Source: Knoxdaviesia capensis (Eukaryota > Ascomycota > Sordariomycetes > Microascales > Gondwanamycetaceae). From it: a stretch of DNA of 17,398 bases. Made by a program: the position numbers and the translations under genes. Below the pieces are notes generated by a model that worked only from the letters and a program-made list of their open reading frames with translations, was not told the origin of the DNA and searched no databases. Positions 8,816-16,013 of the stretch are shown here, in pieces (the first letter of the stretch is position 1; every line of letters begins with the position of its first letter). Where the stretch lies: the NCBI GenBank assembly GCA_001510575.1, contig LNGK01000012.1, positions 1,321,787-1,339,184 on the forward strand, given 5' to 3'.

Positions 8816-10480
8816 ATATTTACGAACCTAATAACCTATCTTTCTATATTAGAAATACGTAGATTTATCTCTATCTTTATCTTACGTAATATAATTAAGT
8901 ACCTCTTTATAGGTTCTAAATTATAGCGTTTCTCCTTCCTCCTCGGTCTTTAGTATAGTATTTAGCTAAGCGGCGTATAATTATCTAGTCTTTAATAGGT
9001 AGTAGGTAGTATTAACTATAATACGGATACTAGAATTAGGGGTTATATCCTACTATATCTTATATTATAAGTCTATAATATTATAACGTAGAATATCTTT
9101 TATTATATATCGAATATAATACGTTTTAAGTAAGTTATTAATAGAATTCTATACTATCTTAACTAAAAGTTTAATAGCTTTATATTTAGATTTATTTTAA
9201 TAATTAAACGCGAGAGCTATAAATACGCGTAAAGGGGTAGATATTAGTATATAACTAGAGATAAATATTAGTATAGATTCTACTAGTATAGGCTATAATA
9301 TATCGGTATACTATCGAATAAAATACTAAAGGGGTATAAATTTACTTCTAATTACTAGTAGTATTCGAGACGTCTAATACGTATATAGAATTATAGATTT
9401 ATATAAGTAGGTCTAAATACGTATTAATTATATTATAACTATATAGTCTACCTTACTTAAGTAATCGTTTTATAGCTAACTAATAGCTTTTTTACCGTTT
9501 TTCTTACGATCTTCTCTATTACTAATATCTAATAGGAGTATTAGCTCTAGAAACGTCGTTTAGAGGTATTAATATTACCTAATAGCGTCCTTATCGTTTA
9601 TTAGAGGTATATTTTACTTTATTAGACTACCTTCGATAGCTAAATTCCTATTTACTAAATAAGGGCCTAGGAATCGTCCTTTAATAGTAAGCTATAATAG
9701 TAATATAAAGCCGTTAATACTAATATTAGTAAATAGTTTACTATTAAATCCTAGATATAGTTTCGCTTAAAATATTACTTTAGGGGTTATCGTTTATAAG
9801 GGTATTTACTAGAATAGTATAGGAAATATTAGAAATATACCGCTATCGTATACTCCTTATCTATATATATAACCTTATTATCCTTCTAGAACTATACTAC
9901 CTATACCTCTTAGTATTTATAATATAATATACGGTACTAAGGGCTAGTTTCTTATTAGTTAGACGCTAGTTATAGGTAATAACGGGTTATTAGCTATAGT
10001 TACGCTAGAAAGGGGGCTCTTTCTACTTAGGTTAGTAGGTAATAGTAGTCCTATTATCTACGGACTAGCTAATAATAGCGAGGGAGTAGGAAAAGAGGAT
10101 AAGGTAGCTATAGTTATAGCTAGTAAGTTACTATAGCTTATAATATCTATTAGCTTTTCTAGAAGCTTTTCTATTATCGTACTAATAACGGTATTTATAT
10201 TATTAGTATGCTCTTTCTCTCTCGCTTATCTATTAAAGTTAGACTCTATACGGTCCGTAAGTAACGCTTTTATTATTTACTTTAATTCCTTAATCGTAAT
10301 AGACTAGTATATTAAGGCGGTAGACTACTTACTAGCTATACTAGTAGAATATTTATCCCGTTATCTATAGCCTTTCCTTTCCCTCGTCCTATTATTATCT
10401 AACGATTATACGTAATAGGGGTTACTTCTATAGGGGGTTATAGCTCTTTAACTAGTAACTTACTAGTTTATAAATTAGTT
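8816..10480 (-). other. gypsy Gag with CCHC zinc knuckle
   Basis: Gag builds the particle. The N-terminal part (about 10480-9730) is rich in Ser, Thr, Pro, Leu and Lys, with a short helical stretch around 10190-10150 (Ile-Ile-Glu-Lys-Leu-Leu-Glu-Lys-Leu-Ile-Asp). From about 9710 the conserved gag core begins (Leu-Thr-Ile-Lys-Gly-Arg-Phe-Leu-Gly-Pro), which is shared with the + copy at 12303 onwards. The zinc knuckle is at 8857-8816: Tyr-X2-Tyr-X4-Tyr-X4-Tyr with Arg-Lys-Ile-Gly between, i.e. C-X2-C-X4-H-X4-C after Cys and His to Tyr changes. The N-terminal boundary is approximate. Confidence 0.75.
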
Positions 10481-10998
10481 ATAGCGCTTACTTTACTTAA
10501 GGCTTTAAGGTTATAGGTAATACTTTTATTTCTTTTATATAGAATACGTTATTCTTTATCTAATATTCTATATAAAAGCGGATATTAACGGTCTAGGCTC
10601 GCTAGGAAATAGGGGGTTAGGGATATAAACTAATAGTAAGTAGGAGCGAAAGGGAATAAATAAGGAAAACTAAGGTATAATAGTTATAAATAGTTAGATA
10701 GTCTAGATTTATAGGGTTAATAATAGGGGGAAAGAGCGGTAGAAAGGGTAACTATTAGAAAAGAAATAGAGTTAATATAATAAGAAATAAGACTATTAGT
10801 ATATAAACGGGGTATAAAGGGGGTATAAAAGCGGGTTAGTCTTAGAATAAGAGGCGGATTAGTAATTAGAATTAAATAGAATAGGAGAATAAGTAATAAA
10901 GGAAGTCTATAAACGGAGATAGTAGAAAATAATTAAAAATAATAGAAATATTAAGACGTTAGTTATCGGAATAGTAGGAGTCTTAGAAATAACTAGAA

Positions 10999-11060
10999 AA
11001 AGTCGTAGAAATAAATAAGTAAAGTCGTAAAAATAAAGGAAAAGTCGTAGAAATAAATAG
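10999..11060. repeat. 20-22-bp tandem repeat x3
   Basis: Three adjacent units, 10999-11020 (22 bp), 11021-11040 (20 bp) and 11041-11060 (20 bp), all begin AAAGTCGTA followed by an A-rich tract (AAATAAA). The second unit differs by G to A and by a GGA ending. A looser trace of the same words occurs just upstream. No function assigned. Confidence 0.8.
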
Positions 11061-11092
11061 AAATAGAGGGATTAGCTATTAAATATTTAGTA

Positions 11093-11109
11093 ATAGGACT
11101 CGAACCTAT
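11093..11109 (-). promoter_or_regulatory. tRNA T-arm / RNA polymerase III B-box-like hairpin
   Basis: On the - strand 11106-11096 reads GGTTCGAGTCC, a perfect match to the B-box consensus GGTTCGANTCC, and the flanks form a stem (5 bp ATAGG/CCTAT, extendable to 7 bp) around a 7-base TTCGAGT loop, as in a tRNA T-arm. I could not fold a complete tRNA: an A-box-like AGCTATCGG lies only about 16 bases upstream, leaving no room for an anticodon arm. It may be a tRNA or SINE relic. It is not a normal primer-binding site for the - strand element, because it has the tRNA sense rather than its complement on that strand. Confidence 0.4.
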
Positions 11110-11525
11110 TAGTAGTATCCGATAGCTTAAGAGGTATAGGAAAGGCACGCGGGAGGTATATAAAACGTTAGTAAAGGTAGGGTAATTCGGTATTTTACTA
11201 GAGTAATAATAGTTAATTAGCTATTAGTTTAGTAAAGATAGAATTAAAAGAAGGAAAATAAAAGATATTTATTTAACGTACTTTTATTACTAAAAAGAGG
11301 TTAAATAAAAAGGTTTTTTTATAAAAAGAGGGTAATTCGTAGTTTACCGTAGCGGAAAGTAGTAAAGCTATTAGCGGAAGTAAATTCTAAATTAAAAGAA
11401 AGGAAAGTCGAGATATTAGTCGATTACGTATCGATTAAGACTCGAACCTAGAGGAAAGGTAGTCGATTACGACGGTTAGGCTTTAAAAGAAGGTTAATAA
11501 GAGATTAATAGTATAAGTATTACGC

Positions 11526-11549
11526 TTATAAAAAATTAATTTTTTATAA
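11526..11549. repeat. 24-bp perfect AT palindrome
   Basis: The 24 bases centred on TTAA between 11537 and 11538 are a perfect reverse-complement palindrome of A and T only (TTATAAAAAAT and its complement). The second copy lies at 11985-12008. The 171-bp fragment in the satellite starts exactly at the right edge of this palindrome, which suggests that it was a break or assembly-break point. Confidence 0.9.
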
Positions 11550-11662
11550 TTCCTAGATATATAGTCTAAAGGACTAATAAATAAGTTATAATTATAAGGC
11601 ACGTATAGAGAAATATATATAAAGGGAAGCTTAAATTTTTTCTATCTTAAGATATTTCCTAT

Positions 11663-11695
11663 AAAAGCGCGGTAGATATCTACCTTTTATAAGTC
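11663..11695. promoter_or_regulatory. TATA-like box plus 14-bp palindrome
   Basis: TATAAAAGCGCGG (starting about 11661) is followed by the perfect palindrome GGTAGATATCTACC, itself bracketed by ATAAAA and TTTTAT, so the whole forms a long imperfect stem. The same structure recurs in copy 2 (about 12122-12154) and in the satellite-borne fragment (about 15955-15985). A TATA box would fit an LTR promoter; this is inference. A further 12-bp palindrome TATCTTAAGATA lies just upstream in all three copies. Confidence 0.45.
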
Positions 11696-11748
11696 TTTTA
11701 CTAGCTCTTTAAGGTATTTATATATATATAGATATATACCTAAATACT

Positions 11749-11749
11749 N
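11749..11749. other. single unresolved base (N) between repeat copies
   Basis: One N separates the two 458-bp copies exactly. A second N (16013) also sits at the end of a copy of the same sequence. A single N at a repeat boundary is typical of a scaffold join or unresolved overlap, so the tandem arrangement may be an assembly product rather than real. Confidence 0.95.
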
Positions 11750-12207
11750 TAAAAAGAGGTTAAATAAAAAGGTTTTTTTATAAAAAGAGGGTAATTCGTA
11801 GTTTACCGTAGCGGAAAGTAGTAAAGCTATTAGCGGAAGTAAATTCTAAATTAAAAGAAAGGAAAGTCGAGATATTAGTCGATTACGTATCGATTAAGAC
11901 TCGAACCTAGAGGAAAGGTAGTCGATTACGACGGTTAGGCTTTAAAAGAAGGTTAATAAGAGATTAATAGTATAAGTATTACGCTTATAAAAAATTAATT
12001 TTTTATAATTCCTAGATATATAGTCTAAAGGACTAATAAATAAGTTATAATTATAAGGCACGTATAGAGAAATATATATAAAGGGAAGCTTAAATTTTTT
12101 CTATCTTAAGATATTTCCTATAAAAGCGCGGTAGATATCTACCTTTTATAAGTCTTTTACTAGCTCTTTAAGGTATTTATATATATATAAATATATACCT
12201 AAATACT
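11750..12207. repeat. 458-bp direct repeat, copy 2
   Basis: This is an essentially identical second copy of 11291-11748, starting immediately after the N, with the B-box-like word at 11897-11907, the 24-bp palindrome at 11985-12008 and the kept CpA at 12059-12060. Sequence identity this high between two RIP-mutated copies is unusual, because RIP hits each copy independently. That favours a very recent duplication or a duplicated contig end. Confidence 0.9.
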
Positions 12208-12284
12208 TATTACTAAGTAGTATCTACGTATATTAGTATACGTTTATACGTAATTATAATATACTCTGACCTATTAGGGATCTA
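12208..12284. other. unassigned 77-bp spacer before + gypsy copy
   Basis: This AT-rich stretch joins the repeat to the first sequence homologous with the - strand gypsy gag. It has a rare TpG (12266-12267, in CTCTGACC). No feature is recognised; it may be flanking sequence of the truncated element. Confidence 0.5.
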
Positions 12285-12302
12285 TACTTTATACTATTAT
12301 TA

Positions 12303-14607
12303 TAGCTTACTATTAAAAGACGATTCCTAGGCCCTTATTTAGTAAATAGGAATTTAACTATCGAAGGTAGTCTAATAAAGTAAAATATACCCCTAATAAA
12401 CGATAAGTACGCTATTAAGTAATATTAATACCTCTAAGCGACGTTTCTAGAGCTAATACTCCTATTAGATATTAGTAATAGAGAAGATCGTAAGAAAAAT
12501 AATAAAAAAGCTATTAGTTAGCTATAAAGTAACTACTTAAGTAAGGTAAACTATATAGTTATAATATAATTAATACGTATTTAGACTTACTTATATAAAT
12601 CTATAATTCTATATACGTATTAAACGTCTTAAATATTACTAGTAATTAGAAGCGAATTTATACCCCTTTAGTATTTTATTTAATAGTATACTAATATATT
12701 ATAGCCTATACTAGTAAAATCTATATTAATATTTATCTCTAATTATATACTAATATCTACTCCTTCGCGCGTATTTATAGCTCTCGTATTTAATTATTAG
12801 AATAAGTCTAAATATAAAGCTATTAAACTTTTAGCTAAAATAGTATAGAATTCTACTAATAACTTACTTAAAACATATTATATTTAATATATAATAGAGG
12901 ATATTCTACGCTATAATATTACGGACTTATAGTATAAGATACGGTAGGATATAACCCCTAATTCTAGTATCTATATTATAGTTAATACTACTTACTACTT
13001 ATTAAAAATTAGATAATTATATATTACTTAGCTAAATACCGCGTTAAAGATAGAAGAGGAAGGAGAAACGCTATAATTTAAAACCTATAAAGAAGTACTT
13101 AATTATATTATATAGGATAAAGATAAAGAAAAATCTACGTATTTCTAATACGGAAAGATAGGTTATTAGATTCGCGAATATACGGAGCTACGTACTAAGA
13201 ATAACGATTAATATTAAAAAGCGCGTTAGAATATATATTTTACGATAAACTAAGGCCGAATAATAGATAATCGTAGTTATTCCTATAAGCCTTATAACTA
13301 TTCTTAAAACACCTCCCGTAACCGTAACTATTTACGAAGACTATCTTAAGACCGAAAGATATACTATTCCCCTACTCCTTACCCCTCTAAGAATAAAGAT
13401 AGACTAATAATAGATAAAAGATAGCGGAATAATAGGAGAGGGGATAAGAAACCTACTATTTATAGTATATACCTTATATAGAAAGAAGACTTATCTCCTA
13501 AAGGATCTCCCTTCTTAGAAGCTACGGGCTTAGACGTAAATAATAATTATTTCGCTAACGTTACTTACTATTCTATACTATTTATAATCCCTTTAGTAAA
13601 GGAATTAACGTTAATTAGTAAGATACTAATAAAATAGCTATAACGTAAAAGATACCGTAAACGATACCGCCTCTATACCGGTTTACTAACGAATAACTAA
13701 TAAACGCTACTTATAGTATTTATCGATACTAGAATAACTAATATATTCGTCTCTAAATCGTACGCCTATCGTTATTTAGCGCTATACCGATCTACTAACC
13801 CTCTACGCCTTAATAGCCTAGGCGGTAATAGTAGCTTTACTATTATTAACGATATCGTTATTTCCTTTTAATTAACGACTATTAACGGACTATCCGAGGT
13901 TATTTCTATAGTAGCTAGTATTATTACTAACGGTACCTATCTTACTAACCTAACTATTAGCTAAAGCGGAGCTATAAAGCTTAGTTATACTAACGCTAAT
14001 AATATAATAAAGCTTATACTCCTATACGATTCCCCCGTTATTTTATATTTCTACCCTCCTTAGAGACGAGATAATATCGTTATTACTTATACTACCTTTA
14101 TTACCGATTCTAGTCTAATAAATATTACTTCTTCCTACGATAATATTACCTCTTTTTACGATAATCCTACTTCTTTTTATAATAAGAACCTCCCTTTACC
14201 TCTATCGATATATATTTATAGTATTTTACTTATAGATCTTAATACCTATACCCTCTCTTATATTACTTCTAAATCGTTTCCCCTTATTACGTACCTTATT
14301 AAGTAATAGTATAATAGTATTCCTTTACCCTAATAAACGTTTCCTAGAATAGTAAATACTAATTAAGTAACTATCGAATTTAATAAAGAGCTATTACTTA
14401 AATATAAGAAGTAACTATTACTTACGAAAGAACGTATAAAGCGCGATGCTATTTATAATACCCGTATTATTATAAAAAACTAATAAAAGAAGGTAAATAC
14501 CGAAGCCCTAATAATTATATAAAAGGCCTTTAATAATAATACCTTTATCTTTATTCTATAGTATTTCGATACTAAACTAGACGTAAAGGCCTATACTTAG
14601 TATAGCA
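12303..14607 (+). pseudogene. gypsy gag-protease-RT fragment, stop-riddled
   Basis: One frame (codon starts at multiples of 3) runs the whole length: the gag core from 12303 (Leu-Thr-Ile-Lys-Arg-Arg-Phe-Leu-Gly-Pro), a gag stretch near 12765 (Pro-Ser-Arg-Val-Phe-Ile-Ala-Leu), the CCHC knuckle at 13140-13181, a basic Arg/Tyr-rich tail, the protease at about 13700-14080, the seven-residue repeat x3 at 14121-14183, and the beginning of RT to 14607. The knuckle reads Tyr-X2-Tyr-X4-Tyr-X4-Tyr with Gly-Lys-Ile-Gly. The protease keeps its catalytic Asp (GAT 13725-13727, then Thr), with Gly changed to Arg (AGA), unlike the - copy where Asp is Asn. No frameshift was found. It cannot make a protein because of its many TAA/TAG codons and missing ends. 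Confidence 0.85.
14121..14183 (+). repeat. 21-bp in-frame tandem repeat x3 (second copy)
   Basis: Units at 14121-14141, 14142-14162 and 14163-14183 encode Asn-[Ile/Pro]-Thr-Ser-[Ser/Phe]-Tyr-[Asp/Asn], the same three units in the same order as in the - strand gypsy element. This confirms that both copies descend from one source. Confidence 0.9.
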
Positions 14608-14703
14608 CCTATTCTATAGCGTCCAGGGCCCCCCCGCCTATATAAAAATTTACCTAGCCTAGCTATTTTAACTAGCTATTTCGAGCGAACGGGCCAGGGC
14701 CCC
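14608..14703. other. GC-rich node between gypsy fragment and satellite
   Basis: Immediately after the gypsy homology ends there are two copies of CCAGGGCCCCCC (14622 onwards and 14694 onwards) around a 60-bp AT-rich piece containing TAGCTA words. These are the most GC-rich tracts in the window and both keep a CpA (CCAGG). ACGGG (14689-14693) and CCCGT (14703-14707) can pair. No gene signal. Confidence 0.6.
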
Positions 14704-14736
14704 CCGTCTAGGGCCCTACTAATTCGCTCGAAATAG
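14676..14736. repeat. 14-bp perfect inverted repeat with GC-rich loop
   Basis: The arms CTATTTCGAGCGAA (14676-14689) and TTCGCTCGAAATAG (14723-14736) are exact reverse complements around a 33-bp spacer rich in G and C, which itself can pair partly. The arm sequence is the same TTCGAGCGAA word found in the satellite units, so this is where the satellite word appears in both orientations. Confidence 0.85.
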
Positions 14737-14851
14737 TAAGTATCCTTCTAGCTATAGGGTATACTAATATAGCTAAACCGTCTAGGGCCCTACTAATTCG
14801 CTTAAAACGGTAAGTATCCTTCTAGCTATAGGGTATACTAGTATAGCTAAA
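14704..14851. repeat. 74-bp tandem repeat x2
   Basis: Two exact-length units, 14704-14777 and 14778-14851, each start CCGTCTAGGGCCCTACTAAT and end TATAGCTAAA. They differ at a few sites (for example GCTCGAAATAG versus GCTTAAAACGG, and ACTAATAT versus ACTAGTAT). Each holds the palindrome AGGGCCCT. Their shared words with the following satellite (TATAGCTA, TTCGCTCGAA in inverse orientation) suggest they are the founder or boundary unit of that array. Confidence 0.92.
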
Positions 14852-15841
14852 TATACGGGCTCGTTCGAGCGAAACAGCTAGTAGAAATAGCTAGTATAGC
14901 TACATATACGGGCTCATTCGAGTAAACTAGCTAGTAGAAATAGCTAGTACTAGCTTATTCAAGTAAACTAGCTAGTAGAAATAGCTAGTATAGCTACACA
15001 TACGGGCTTATTTAAGTAAACTAGCTAGTAGAAATAGCTAGTACTAGCTTATTCTAGTAAACTAGCTAGTAGAAATAGCTAGTACTAGCTCGTTCGAGCG
15101 AAATAGCTAGTAGAAATAGCTAGTATAGCTATATATACGGGCTTATTCGAGTAAACTAGCTAGTAGAAATAGCTAATACTAGCTCATTCGAGTAAACTAG
15201 CTAGTAGAAATAGCTAGTACTAGCTTATTTAAGTAAACTAGCTAGTAGAAATAGCTAGTATAGCTATATATACGGGCTTATTCGAGTGAACTAGCTAGTA
15301 GAAATAGCTAGTGCTAGCTTATTCGAGTAAACTAGCTAGTAGAAATAGCTAGTATAGCTATATATACGGGCTTATTCGAGTAAACTAGCTAGTAGAAATA
15401 GCTAGTACTAGCTTATTTGAGTAAACTAGCTAGTAGAAATAGCTAGTACTAGCTCGTTTAAGCGAAATAGCTAGTAGAAATAGCTAGTATAGCTATATAT
15501 ACGGGCTCGTTTAAATAAAATAGCTAGTAGAAATAGCTAGTATAGCTATATATGCTAGCTCGTTCGAGCGAAATAGCTAGTAGAAATAGCTAGTACTAGC
15601 TCGTTCGAGTAAACTAGCTAGTAGAAATAGCTAGTGCTAGCTCATTCGAGTAAACTAGCTAGTAGAAATAGCTAGTATAGCTACATATACGGGCTCATTC
15701 GAGTAAACCAGCTAGTAGAAACAGCTAATACTAGCTCGTTCGAGCGAAATAGCTAGTAGAAATAGCTAGTGTAGCTATATATACGGGCTCGTTTAAATAA
15801 AATAGCTAGTAGAAATAGCTAGTATAGCTATATATACTATG
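14852..15841. repeat. satellite array, block 1 (~41/53-bp units with hairpin core)
   Basis: The block is a dense array of a unit with core ACTAGCTA-GTAGAAA-TAGCTAGT, a perfect 8-bp stem with a 7-base loop. Two unit types alternate irregularly: about 41 bp (core, ACTAGCT, dyad) and about 53 bp, which carries an extra TATAGCTATATATACGGGCT before the dyad. The dyad is TCGTTCGAGCGA, TTATTCGAGTAA, TTTAAATAAA or an intermediate. I count about 21 cores in this block. There is no coding capacity beyond incidental open frames. The location in the chromosome cannot be seen. Confidence 0.93.
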
Positions 15842-16012
15842 ATTCCTAGATATATAGTCCAAAGGACTAATAAATAAGTTATAATTATAAGGCACGTATA
15901 GAGAAATATATATAAAGGGAAGCTTAAATTTTTTCTATCTTAAGATATTTCCTATAAAAGCGCGGTAGATATCTACCTTTTATAGGTCTTTTACTAGCTC
16001 TTTAAGGTATTT
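15842..16012. repeat. 171-bp fragment of the 458-bp unit inside the satellite
   Basis: This matches 11549-11719 over its full 171 bp in the same orientation with very few differences: CC instead of CT in the TAGTCC-AAA-GGACTA hairpin (an intact CpA here, TpA in the other copies), and TATAGGTC instead of TATAAGTC. It starts at the edge of the AT palindrome and ends at a single N. It may be an insertion into the satellite, or a contig edge joined there during assembly. Confidence 0.9.
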
Positions 16013-16013
16013 N
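16013..16013. other. single unresolved base (N) at the fragment-satellite junction
   Basis: The N sits exactly between the end of the 171-bp fragment and the resumption of the satellite (CTAGCTCGTTCGAG). It parallels the N at 11749 and marks an uncertain join. Confidence 0.95.

Larger units (their letters stand above)
5190..10480 (-). pseudogene. gypsy gag-pol polyprotein, stop-riddled, truncated in integrase
   Basis: A single-frame gag-pol reading of about 1,760 codons, within the usual range of a Ty3/gypsy polyprotein although its C-terminus is lost. Frame anchors, all in register, are Glu-Ser-Asn-Phe in gag (10246), the CCHC start (8857), the protease active site (8278), the RT block Phe-Leu-Asn-Leu-Glu-Asp-Gly (7084), the RT active-site box (6895-6890), and the integrase first Asp (5446) and second Asp position (5269). 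No frameshift is needed, which agrees with RIP as the sole mutational force. Gag and pol appear fused without a visible frameshift signal or stop boundary. The N-terminal limit is set by the last convincing gag codons, not by a start codon. Confidence 0.87.
5190..11290 (-). mobile_element. RIP-degraded Ty3/gypsy LTR retrotransposon, 3'-truncated
   Basis: Read on the - strand, the order is gag, CCHC, protease, RT, RNase H, integrase, which is the Ty3/gypsy (Metaviridae) order. All domains share one frame (first codon base at positions equal to 1 modulo 3) from about 10480 down to about 5190, again with substitutions only. The 3' side is cut within the integrase core next to the copia element, so the third catalytic residue, any chromodomain and the 3' LTR are missing. 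The 5' leader is probably 10480-11290; a 5' LTR is not defined, although the 458-bp units that follow at 11291 are candidates. A second copy of the family lies at 12285-14607 in the opposite orientation. Confidence 0.88.
10481..11290 (-). other. gypsy 5' leader, strongly purine-rich on + strand
   Basis: No coding signal. From about 10590 to 11080 the + strand is mostly A and G, so the gypsy transcript strand would carry a long pyrimidine-rich leader, as often seen upstream of fungal genes; that regulatory reading is inference. A 20-22-bp tandem repeat (10999-11060) and a T-arm/B-box-like hairpin (11093-11109) lie in it. No LTR ends are recognisable because TG...CA termini would have been mutated. 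A rare CpA is kept at 11145-11146. Confidence 0.5.
11291..11748. repeat. 458-bp direct repeat, copy 1
   Basis: A 458-bp non-coding unit that recurs at 11750-12207 with, as far as I can see by eye, only one difference (G in copy 1, A in copy 2 within the terminal TATATA tract near 11731/12190). It contains a B-box-like AGACTCGAACC (11438-11448), a 24-bp perfect palindrome (11526-11549), a kept CpA (11600-11601) and a 171-bp 3' part (11549-11719) found again inside the satellite. Given its position upstream of both gypsy bodies it could be an LTR or leader fragment, but no LTR termini can be shown. The unit ends at a single N (11749). Confidence 0.9.
12285..14607 (+). mobile_element. second gypsy copy, truncated at both ends
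   Basis: This segment is homologous to 9712-7395 of the - strand element, in the opposite orientation and nearly the same length (about 2.32 kb each). Homology begins in mid-gag and stops at the first codons of the RT (Leu-Asp-Val-Lys-Ala), where a different, GC-rich sequence starts. Both ends are therefore internal truncations and no LTR is present. With the first copy it forms a large inverted repeat with a ~2.6-kb spacer. Confidence 0.88.

Noticed and set aside
11096..11106. Primer-binding site of the - strand gypsy element
   Set aside because: A primer-binding site must be complementary to the tRNA 3' end on the element's sense strand. Here the sense strand carries the tRNA-like sequence itself, and no TGG/TAG start lies at the correct distance.
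11040..11180. A complete tRNA gene on the - strand around the T-arm
   Set aside because: Acceptor and anticodon stems could not be paired by hand, and the A-box-like word is too close to the T-arm. It was kept only as a B-box-like motif.
14121..14183. Microsatellite or regulatory iteron in the + gypsy copy
   Set aside because: The 21-bp units are in the polyprotein frame and conserved in the other gypsy copy, so they are a coding repeat in the protease-RT linker.
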